From positions 1 to 15,782 of the forward strand of contig CAZDIO010000078.1 in assembly GCA_964505555.1 (NCBI GenBank): DNA of 15,782 bases. Reading direction: 5' to 3'. Origin of the DNA: CAZDIO01 sp964505555 (GTDB lineage Bacteria > Bdellovibrionota_C > UBA2361 > SZUA-149 > CAZDIO01). Every line of letters starts with the position of its first letter. Within the stretch, counting starts at the first letter, position 1. The notes under the pieces were generated by a model. That model saw only the letters and a list, made by a program, of their open reading frames with translations. It searched no databases and had not been told where the DNA came from. This document shows positions 1-5,037 of this stretch, one piece after another. The position numbers were made by a program, and so were the translations under genes.

Positions 1-75
1 AATCGGTGAACGGAAATTCGAGGAGCGCAGCGTGCTACTGCACGTGAGCACCACAGAATCTTCCGTTCATCGATT
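1..75 (+). repeat. Palindromic repeat family A, copy 1
   Basis: The ends pair with each other: positions 1-15 (AATCGGTGAACGGAA) match the reverse complement of 61-75 with one G/A difference that would be a wobble pair in RNA. The interior contains GAGGAGCG, GTGCT, TGCAC and TGAGCACC. The same ordered blocks appear on the minus strand at 217-302, so this is one of two copies of a dispersed palindrome. Copy 1 touches the window edge and may extend further left. No coding capacity is evident. The family is not one I can name. Confidence 0.75.
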
Positions 76-104
76 TTTGGCCAAGATCGCTCCCCAAAAA
101 ACAA

Positions 105-193
<89 letters not shown>

Positions 194-216
194 TAAGCCG
201 GAGGAGAGCTTTTGCC

Positions 217-302
217 CGAAGAGCTTCGTTGCGGAAGATTTTTCCGGTGCTCATGTGCAGGAAGCACATTCCGCTCCTCAAAATTTCCGCGCCTCGTCTT
301 CG
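217..302 (-). repeat. Palindromic repeat family A, copy 2 (inverted)
   Basis: The outer arms CGAAGA (217-222) and TCTTCG (297-302) pair, and the inner arms GCGGAA (231-236) and TTCCGC (285-290) pair. On the minus strand the core reads CGGAAATT, GAGGAGCG, GTGCT, CTGCAC, TGAGCACC, AATCTTCCG. These are the same blocks in the same order as the plus strand of copy 1 (1-75), at roughly 80% identity by eye over about 58 nt. The opposite orientation means the two copies face each other across the tRNA-Ser(TGA) gene. Confidence 0.75.
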
Positions 303-429
303 ACCAAAATCTCTCCTCCAGAGCACTACGCACAAGAATTTTTTAACGGGAACAGAAATGCGTGAGTAATTCCCACCCACCAAGACCAAACTGTTTTTGC
401 CAACCCCATCCTAAGTACTCCACCAGCGT

Positions 430-472
430 GTTTTTGGTGAGTGAGGTTGCGCCAAAATCACTCACCAAAAAC
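430..472. repeat. 15-bp perfect hairpin 3' of tRNA-Ser(GCT)
   Basis: GTTTTTGGTGAGTGA (430-444) pairs perfectly with 458-472 around a 13-nt loop. It starts 5 nt beyond the 3' end of tRNA-Ser(GCT) on the minus strand. A shorter relative (TTTTTGG/CCAAAAA, 74-80/94-100) follows tRNA-Ser(TGA) at a similar distance. The T-run is on the 5' side of the stem on either strand, with no T-run after it, so a classical intrinsic terminator is not supported. Transcript 3'-end processing or stabilisation is possible. Confidence 0.6.
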
Positions 473-476
473 GCAC

Positions 477-568
477 TGGCGGAGAGAGAGGGATTCGAAC
501 CCTCGGTGCGGTTTTACCCGCACACTCGATTAGCAATCGAGCACCTTCGGCCTCTCGGTCATCTCTCC
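477..568 (-). tRNA. tRNA-Ser (anticodon GCT)
   Basis: On the minus strand the acceptor GGAGAGA (562-568) pairs with TCTCTCC (481-487), followed by discriminator G and an encoded CCA (477-479). The anticodon stem CTCGA/TCGAG encloses loop TTGCTAA, giving anticodon GCT for AGY serine codons. A long variable arm (GTGCGGG...CCGCAC) and the T-loop GGTTCGAATCC complete a class II tRNA. Its acceptor and 3' flank closely resemble those of tRNA-Ser(TGA). Confidence 0.97.
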
Positions 569-797
569 CGTTAAAAAATTCTCTTCTACCCGTTCAATAC
601 AATGCTCTCGTGATTCAACTCAGTTGTTCACTAAATAATGTGCTGGGTCAAAACACGGGAAAAGTAGTAATATCAAGGCAAAAGACAATAGCAAACTTTT
701 CATAACCTATTATATTAGTTGCAAATCGATCTCTTCTCCTAGCTCAGATCCTTGATTCTCCCCCAGTAAACCGTTAACTATTTATCCTCACCAGCAC
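569..797. other. Gene-free spacer between divergent tRNA genes
   Basis: This AT-rich spacer lies between the minus-strand tRNA-Ser(GCT) and the plus-strand tRNA-Arg and must contain both start regions. I found no open reading frame with coding features. A weak candidate for tRNA-Arg is TTGATT (752-757) with TTAACT (774-779) at 16 nt spacing; the -10 match is poor. No convincing promoter was found for the Ser gene. Confidence 0.4.
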
Positions 798-871
798 GCA
801 CCCGTAGCTCAGCTGGATAGAGCAACTGGCTACGAACCAGTAGGTCGGGCGTTCGAATCGCTCCGGGTGCA
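798..871 (+). tRNA. tRNA-Arg (anticodon ACG)
   Basis: Acceptor GCACCCG (798-804) pairs with CGGGTGC (864-870), followed by discriminator A. The D-arm has AGCTCAGCTGGATAGAGC. The anticodon stem ACTGG/CCAGT encloses CTACGAA, giving anticodon ACG, whose A34 is normally deaminated to inosine by TadA to read CGN codons. The T-loop is GTTCGAATC. Unlike the two serine tRNAs, CCA is not encoded (the next bases are TTC), so it must be added enzymatically. Confidence 0.96.
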
Positions 872-914
872 TTCTTAAACTTGGAAACTGTTCTTGTTTA
901 AACCCCTCTATTTT

Positions 915-1010
915 GAAAAACATTGATGATTATTTAGTGCGTAGTTCCCTTATTTTGGGGGGATAAAACCTCTTAAAACAAGCTAAGGCACTGAAAACTC
1001 AATGTTTTTC
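915..1010. repeat. Nested inverted repeat between tRNA-Arg and the receiver gene
   Basis: GAAAAACATTGA (915-926) pairs perfectly with TCAATGTTTTTC (999-1010). Inside it TTTAGTGC (933-940) can pair with GCACTGAA (988-995), with one G-U. The loop holds a GGGGGG run and no coding sequence. It lies downstream of tRNA-Arg and upstream of the receiver gene. It could be a transcript-end structure or a small-RNA-like hairpin; no T-tract follows it, so I do not call it a terminator. Confidence 0.5.
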
Positions 1011-1104
1011 CTAGCCCCCTCTAAGACCCTCCTTCTTAGGTTCATTGATCTTAAGGTCGATTAAATTAATAACGAAGTTATTCTAGGCAAGTAAGGCAAA
1101 ATAA

Positions 1105-1461
1105 ATGACCGTAATGATCATTGATGACCATGAACTCTTTCGAGATACCCTCTCTGCCTTTCTTACAGCAAGTGGTTTTGAAGTAATTGAAGCTTGTGAT
1201 GGTCAATCGGGAATGACCCTCTACCATGAAAAAAGACCTCATCTCGTAATTACCGATATTAACATGCCTGGAAAAAACGGGGTGAAGGTGGTTCAAGAGA
1301 TCCTTGCTGAAGAGGGAAAAGCTTCTCTCTTTGTTATCTCCGGACTCCCAAACAGCGATGCCTTTTTTCAGGCTGCAAAAAATCTGGGGGTTGATCGCTG
1401 CTTTGCAAAGCCTCTCAATCTCTCAGAGCTCTGCGACGCAATCCATGAGGTTCTTACGTAG
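1105..1461 (+). CDS. Stand-alone response regulator receiver protein (CheY-like)
   Basis: This 118-aa protein is a single receiver domain with no output domain. The expected residues are present: acidic pair D7-D8, phospho-acceptor D51 in ITDINMPG, conserved S79 in VISG, and K102 in AKP. It would be phosphorylated by a histidine kinase not in this window and act through protein-protein contact, as in CheY- or Spo0F-type relays. The ATG at 1105 has a good Shine-Dalgarno sequence (TAAGG, 1092-1096) 8 nt upstream. A small palindrome AATAAC/GTTATT (1068-1073/1077-1082) lies just upstream of it. No chemotaxis or kinase gene is adjacent, so the pathway is unknown. Confidence 0.9.
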   Translation: MTVMIIDDHELFRDTLSAFLTASGFEVIEACDGQSGMTLYHEKRPHLVITDINMPGKNGVKVVQEILAEEGKASLFVISGLPNSDAFFQAAKNLGVDRCFAKPLNLSELCDAIHEVLT

Positions 1462-1493
1462 ATCTGATCTAAAATCTAAGAAACTACCAGCCC

Positions 1494-1597
1494 CCCTGTC
1501 GTTGCGAGCGAAGCGAAGCAATCTCATATTACCAATAAGGGTTCGAGATTGCTTCGCTTCGCCCGGCGGCCGGGCCTCCCGGCTCGCAACGACAGGG
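1494..1597. repeat. Palindromic repeat family B, copy 1 (104 bp)
   Basis: Terminal inverted arms are CCCTGTCGTTGCGAGC and GCTCGCAACGACAGGG, and an internal pair is GAAGCGAAGCAATCTC and GAGATTGCTTCGCTTC. The copy at 4882-4984 is nearly identical, differing at roughly ten positions including one indel. The outer pairing extends to about 1488-1602 with one extra base. Lying between convergent genes (receiver, plus; epimerase, minus), it could fold as a bidirectional transcription stop. Repeats beginning TGTCATTGCGAG...GAAGCAATCTC are, from memory, widespread in several proteobacterial lineages. No transposase is present, so it would be non-autonomous if mobile. Confidence 0.85.
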
Positions 1598-1605
1598 AGG
1601 GGCAA

Positions 1606-1655
1606 CTAGAGCAATGACAGGGAGAAGTCGGGTCTTCCTGCTTGCAATGATCGGA
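1606..1655. repeat. Decayed right-end fragments of repeat family B
   Basis: After the intact copy, GCAATGACAGGG (from 1611) and TGCTTGCAATGATCGG (from 1639) repeat the element's right end. The stretch from 1629 resembles the last 27 bases of the intact copy with several differences that look like C-to-T changes. This suggests older copies or nested insertions at the same site, now decayed. Confidence 0.55.
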
Positions 1656-1677
1656 ATATGTTTGTTCTCCTTAGAAA

Positions 1678-2667
1678 TTATCGCCAAGAGGGGGGGAGAT
1701 TTTTAGGAATCTCGATCCCTGCAGAGAAATCCATACTTTTTCGTGGGCCGTGTTTTTTTGCCCAATCCCCCATGATCTGAAGCCCCTCTTCAAGGGAGTA
1801 GCTCTTTGAGGGTGGAAAAAACCTCTTTACCTTCTCATGGCTTGAGTGCGCATGGAGAACCTCGTTTCTCGAAGGGAGATGCTTAACCTGCGGGGTAGCA
1901 CCAAAGACTTTAGAAACTTGGGCGACAAGCTCGTTTACAGTGTATGGAATATCAGCTCCCACATTAAACACCTCGCCGTAAGCTTTTTTGTTTTTTGCTG
2001 AACTCGCGATAATTCCAGAGATCTCTTTAATATAACTAAACGCACGTGTCTGAGTTCCATCTCCAAAAACCGTCAGTGGCTCACCTTGCATGATCTGATT
2101 CATGAAGATTCCAATTACGTTTCGATATTTGTCTCCGATATTTTGAAACTCCCCGTAAACATTATGGGGGCGAAAAATAACGTAGTTCAATCCAAACATC
2201 TCATGGGAGCATTTTAATTCCTGCTCAACAGCATATTTTGAGATCCCATAGGAATCTTCCGGTTGAGGAACAAACTCCTCAAGCATCGGCACCTGTTGGC
2301 TCCCATACACAGCAATGGATGAGGTAAAAACAAAACACTCCACCCCATGATTAACAGAGGCGTTAATCAGATTCACACTGCCGATCAGGTTATTGTTATA
2401 GTTAAAGCGCTTAATGAAGTGACTAAGCCCTTCCGCAGCATAGGCTGCCAAGTGATACACGTAATGAAAGCGGTGTTTTTTAAAAAGCTCCTCAACGAGC
2501 TGATGATCAAGAATTGAGCCTTCGACAAACAACGCCTCATCAGGAACGTTTTCTCGAAACCCTCCACTTAAGTCATCAAGGACAACAACCTCTTCTCCTC
2601 CTTCAAGAAGCTCTCTTACAACGTGCGCTCCGATAAATCCTGCGCCACCGGTAACTAAACATTTCAT
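1678..2667 (-). CDS. NAD-dependent nucleotide-sugar epimerase/dehydratase (GalE/WbpP-like extended SDR)
   Basis: This 329-aa cytoplasmic enzyme is an extended short-chain dehydrogenase. It has the N-terminal Rossmann motif TGGAGFIG (residues 6-13), D31-D32 binding NAD ribose, TSS at 115-117, and the catalytic YGISK (Y140, K144). RPHNVYG follows, typical of sugar-nucleotide epimerases. It probably interconverts UDP-sugars or forms a deoxysugar precursor; the substrate cannot be told from sequence. The ATG at 2667 (MKCLVTGG) matches the family N-terminus. An upstream in-frame GTG at 2724 has an AGGAAG motif about 11 nt before it and would add 19 residues with no family counterpart. It is divergent from wecB, consistent with a surface-polysaccharide sugar supply role. 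Confidence 0.88.
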   Translation of the reverse strand: MKCLVTGGAGFIGAHVVRELLEGGEEVVVLDDLSGGFRENVPDEALFVEGSILDHQLVEELFKKHRFHYVYHLAAYAAEGLSHFIKRFNYNNNLIGSVNLINASVNHGVECFVFTSSIAVYGSQQVPMLEEFVPQPEDSYGISKYAVEQELKCSHEMFGLNYVIFRPHNVYGEFQNIGDKYRNVIGIFMNQIMQGEPLTVFGDGTQTRAFSYIKEISGIIASSAKNKKAYGEVFNVGADIPYTVNELVAQVSKVFGATPQVKHLPSRNEVLHAHSSHEKVKRFFPPSKSYSLEEGLQIMGDWAKKHGPRKSMDFSAGIEIPKNLPPSWR

Positions 2668-2784
2668 AACTTCACGACCATGCTTGACGACCATTAATTT
2701 GTTTAAGTACTCAAGACAAATCACAGCGTATGAAACTTCCTAAGTATTTGCAACCATCAGCTTTTCGGCTTAAAGTCCGGTGCT

Positions 2785-3900
2785 ATGAAGCGCGTAGGAA
2801 TTGTCTTAGGGACACGACCAGAAATCATTAAATTTGCTCCTGTCATTCGGGCGCTACAATCAAGCACCACACTTGCTCCTTTGGTGATCTTTACCGGACA
2901 GCACCGAGAGATGGGAAAGCAGGCGTTTCTTCCCTTTGGCATCACCCCTGATATTGACTTAGCGTTGATGGAAGATGGCCAAACCCCGAACTCATTTTTG
3001 GGAAAACTTCTTCCGGCGCTTGAAAAAATCTTTGCTATAGAAGCTCTTTCGGGGGTTCTTGTTCAAGGGGACACGACAACAGCTCTTGGTGGAGCATTAG
3101 CTGCGTTTCATTCCCGTATCCCTATTGGCCACGTTGAAGCAGGGCTTCGTACGAACCGACTTGATTCCCCCTTTCCTGAGGAGATGAACCGTAGCGTAAT
3201 TTCAAAAATTGCAGATATCCATTTTGCTCCGACAGAACGAAATCGAGAGGCATTAGAGAAAGAGGGCGTTACCAAGGGAGTAGAGGTTGTAGGAAACACG
3301 GTCGTCGATGCGCTTTTTTGGATCACCTCGCTTCTTGATGAAGGAAGACTACATCCAGAGAGTTCAGTTAAAACGCTTGGGCTTCAGAAGAAGAGATTTG
3401 TTTTTGTTACGGGTCATCGTAGGGAAAATTTCGATCAGCCGTTAAAGAATCTTTGCTTGGTTCTTCTTCAACTACGAGATCAAATTTCAGATTTAGAAGT
3501 ACTCTATCCGGTGCATTTAAATCCAAATGTATTTTCTGTAGTCACAAAGATGTTAAGTAATCAGCCTCGAATTCATCTAGTCTCACCACTTGATTATCCA
3601 AGTACGGTCTATGCAATGAGATATGCTTCTCTGATCATCTCGGATTCTGGTGGGATACAAGAGGAAGCTCCCTCCTTAGGAACTCATGTGCTCGTAACTC
3701 GAAATACTACGGAGCGAAGAGAAGCTCTTGATGCAGGGTGCGCTACTCTCTGTCCGTTGGAAAACTCAGAGAAATTTTTTGCCGTTGCAAAACAACGTCT
3801 TGATTCCTTACCTTTAAAAAAAGAAAGCCTCGTAAACCCCTTTGGTGATGGACAGACAAGTAAGCGGATCGTCTCTCTTCTAGAAGCGGCGTGGAAATAA
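2785..3900 (+). CDS. wecB: UDP-N-acetylglucosamine 2-epimerase (non-hydrolysing)
   Basis: This 371-aa cytoplasmic enzyme interconverts UDP-GlcNAc and UDP-ManNAc, the precursor for ManNAc-containing surface glycans. Family motifs are present in order: GTRPEIIK (9-16), QGDTTT with D96, GHVEAGLRT with E118, PEEMNR with E132, GHRREN with H211, and SDSGGIQEEAP (286-296). The D, E, E and H positions align, with small offsets, to E. coli WecB D95, E117, E131 and H213, so the enzyme is predicted active. Length is normal. The ATG gives the usual MKRVGIVLGTRPE start, but no strong Shine-Dalgarno sequence precedes it. It is divergently arranged with the sugar epimerase at 2667. Confidence 0.95.
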   Translation: MKRVGIVLGTRPEIIKFAPVIRALQSSTTLAPLVIFTGQHREMGKQAFLPFGITPDIDLALMEDGQTPNSFLGKLLPALEKIFAIEALSGVLVQGDTTTALGGALAAFHSRIPIGHVEAGLRTNRLDSPFPEEMNRSVISKIADIHFAPTERNREALEKEGVTKGVEVVGNTVVDALFWITSLLDEGRLHPESSVKTLGLQKKRFVFVTGHRRENFDQPLKNLCLVLLQLRDQISDLEVLYPVHLNPNVFSVVTKMLSNQPRIHLVSPLDYPSTVYAMRYASLIISDSGGIQEEAPSLGTHVLVTRNTTERREALDAGCATLCPLENSEKFFAVAKQRLDSLPLKKESLVNPFGDGQTSKRIVSLLEAAWK

Positions 3901-4018
3901 ATTTATTAATTTAGGTAATCATCTCAATTTCTTCATCTCTTTCTGAAGGTATCTAATCAAGTCTTTACAATAGTTAGATAAACTGACGCTATGTTTTAGT
4001 GGGTAATTGCACATAAAT

Positions 4019-4047
4019 TTGCTTAGGTTCTTGCTTGTCTCTATAAT
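4019..4047 (+). promoter_or_regulatory. Predicted sigma70-type promoter for the 4204 gene
   Basis: TTGCTT (4019-4024) is followed by 17 nt and a perfect TATAAT (4042-4047). Transcription would start near 4054, giving a leader of about 150 nt before the ATG at 4204. The -35 box matches consensus at only three positions, but the -10 box and spacing are ideal. Confidence 0.6.
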
Positions 4048-4085
4048 CGTCATCTTTAATCCGAATTTGGGTAGAAGTTTTTTAG

Positions 4086-4148
4086 CTCTTCACTTTTGGC
4101 GGATATGCCCTTGAAAAGTGGGGAGAGAAGCCTGAAAGCGTTTTTCAG
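4086..4148 (+). promoter_or_regulatory. Structured 5' leader with two hairpins
   Basis: Hairpin A has a 12-bp stem, 4086-4097 with 4114-4125, including two G-U pairs. Hairpin B is CTGAAA/TTTCAG (4132-4137/4143-4148). GGGGA at 4120-4124 could instead pair with TCCCC at 4158-4162, which would disrupt hairpin A. A T6 run lies at 4172-4177. A short frame from ATG 4105 to TGA 4177-4179 (24 codons) crosses both hairpins; its translation is unproven. The arrangement permits attenuation-like control but does not prove it. Confidence 0.4.
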
Positions 4149-4188
4149 TGTGGTTTTTCCCCAGAGATCCCTTTTTTGAGCGGTGTGG

Positions 4189-4200
4189 AAAGGAGGTGAT
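4189..4200 (+). promoter_or_regulatory. Extended Shine-Dalgarno sequence
   Basis: AAAGGAGGTGAT is complementary to the conserved 3' tail of bacterial 16S rRNA over 12 nt, with the AGGAGG core ending 7 nt before ATG 4204. It decides the start over the upstream in-frame GTG at 4183, which would place this site inside the coding sequence. Flanking GGAA (4187-4190) and TTCC (4200-4203) could form a small stem enclosing the site. Confidence 0.85.
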
Positions 4201-4203
4201 TCC

Positions 4204-4638
4204 ATGATAGCCCGCTATGAAGATCCGCGTAGACCCCTGTTTGTTGCAGCAAATTCTGAAGTTTCCCAACTTACACCGAGAACATTTGCGGCAGAACACG
4301 ACGTACTGTGGTTGGTTATTCCCAATCCGGTTGAGCAGAGAGATCTCTCTCAATTAGAGCATGGAGTAATTGATCACTGTGACGAAGCGACTCCATGCTT
4401 CGTATACGTTCAAAAGCCTCGCTGGGCATTTGTCGATCAGATGTTCAATGTCGTCGGTGTTCTTCGAATGCGATTTAGTCGAGTGACGATCGTGTTTCGA
4501 AGCGATGTGTACACATCCTGCCAACGGTTAATTGATGAGCGTATGCGTATCGACCGTATTGGGCCAGAGATGGTGCTCGTCGGCTTTGAGGAACTTCAGG
4601 AGGCACTTGCAAGAAAGGGCGCGGTCAATGGGAACTAG
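4204..4638 (+). CDS. Hypothetical protein, 144 aa, family not recognised
   Basis: I do not recognise this protein. It is soluble, with no signal peptide or membrane segment. Predicted beta-like stretches (DVLWLVIP, CFVYVQK, RVTIVFRS, EMVLVGFEEL) alternate with polar helical stretches (RMRFSR, CQRLIDERMRID), suggesting a small alpha/beta fold. Three cysteines are scattered and form no zinc-binding pattern. Codon choice looks ordinary and the frame is open throughout, so it is likely real. Its own promoter, structured leader, exceptionally strong ribosome binding site and 3' stem-loop imply a separately regulated and well-translated gene. Neighbours (wecB upstream, metH downstream) give no functional clue, as each appears to be transcribed separately. 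Confidence 0.75.
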   Translation: MIARYEDPRRPLFVAANSEVSQLTPRTFAAEHDVLWLVIPNPVEQRDLSQLEHGVIDHCDEATPCFVYVQKPRWAFVDQMFNVVGVLRMRFSRVTIVFRSDVYTSCQRLIDERMRIDRIGPEMVLVGFEELQEALARKGAVNGN

Positions 4639-4641
4639 GTG

Positions 4642-4731
4642 GGAGTATGACTTGATCACGGGGGCGACGTTCTGGTTGCAAAGCAACCCCACGTCGAACG
4701 TCGTCCCCGTCGATCAAGAGGCGCCTCACTC
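4642..4731 (+). terminator. Long stem-loop downstream of the 4204 gene
   Basis: Positions 4651-4672 pair with 4696-4718, forming a 22-bp stem with one G-U and one bulged C (4711). An inner hairpin GGTTGC/GCAACC (4674-4679/4683-4688, loop AAA) sits in the apical loop. The base can extend weakly through GGAGT (4642-4646) and ACTCC (4727-4731) across the palindrome AGGCGCCT. No T-tract follows directly, so it is an atypical terminator; it may protect or process the transcript 3' end. Confidence 0.5.
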
Positions 4732-4801
4732 CTTCATCGATGGTTTCCTCAGCGCTTCTCCTCGTCCCCTCTCTTCGTTATATTTTCAGACTTTTTAACA
4801 G

Positions 4802-4830
4802 TTGATCCCTGCCTAAATCGTGACTATGAT
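4802..4830 (+). promoter_or_regulatory. Predicted promoter for metH
   Basis: TTGATC (4802-4807), a 17-nt spacer and TATGAT (4825-4830) match sigma70 consensus at four and five positions respectively. A start near 4837 would give a leader of about 200 nt that includes the whole family B repeat at 4882-4984. I see no cobalamin or SAM riboswitch motif in the leader. Confidence 0.6.
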
Positions 4831-4881
4831 AAACCCCACTTTCATGTGATTAAGAACCTCTAATAAAATGAATACACTCGA

Positions 4882-4984
4882 CCCTGTCGTTGCGAGCGAA
4901 GCGAATCAATCTCATAGTACCAACGAGGTTCGAGATTGCTTCGCTTCGCCTGGCGGCCGGGCCTTCCGGCTCGCAACGACAGGG
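4882..4984. repeat. Palindromic repeat family B, copy 2 (103 bp)
   Basis: It starts CCCTGTCGTTGCGAGC and ends with the exact complement GCTCGCAACGACAGGG. The internal arms are GAAGCGAATCAATCTC and GAGATTGCTTCGCTTC, with one mismatch relative to copy 1. The central spacer differs most (CATAGTACCAACGAGG against CATATTACCAATAAGGG). No target-site duplication is evident. It lies about 50 nt before the metH start codon, so if transcribed it would form a long hairpin close to the ribosome binding region. Confidence 0.85.
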
Positions 4985-5037
4985 TTAGAGGCCCTCAGTC
5001 ACTTTAACCACCGAATTACCCATAAAAACCTTACTTG

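Larger units (their letters stand above)
335..582. repeat. 16-bp perfect inverted repeat flanking tRNA-Ser(GCT)
   Basis: AGAATTTTTTAACGGG at 335-350 is the exact reverse complement of 567-582. The right arm begins inside the first two bases of the tRNA-Ser(GCT) gene and covers its immediate upstream sequence. The left arm lies about 130 nt beyond the tRNA 3' end. This looks like an inverted partial duplication of the tRNA upstream region or the ends of a small inserted unit. Function is unknown. Confidence 0.65.

Noticed and set aside
430..472. Hairpin considered as an intrinsic terminator of tRNA-Ser(GCT)
   Set aside because: The T-run precedes the stem and an A-run follows it on both strands, so the required T-tract after the stem is absent.
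1488..1602. Target-site duplication around repeat B copies
   Set aside because: The flanks of the two copies show no convincing short direct repeat; the extra C/G bases outside copy 1 extend the inverted arms instead.
2668..2724. Upstream GTG start for the sugar epimerase
   Set aside because: It would add 19 residues before the conserved MKCLVTGGAGFIG start; a weak promoter-like pair (TTGCAA, N17, TACGCT on the minus strand) would even start transcription inside this stretch. The ATG at 2667 is preferred, not proven.
4628..4798. A 56-codon frame overlapping the end of the 144-aa gene
   Set aside because: It runs through both arms of the long stem-loop, lacks a good ribosome binding site and has no recognisable protein features.
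4837..5037. Cobalamin or SAM riboswitch in front of metH
   Set aside because: I find no B12-box-like or SAM-type motif; the leader is mostly occupied by the palindromic repeat.
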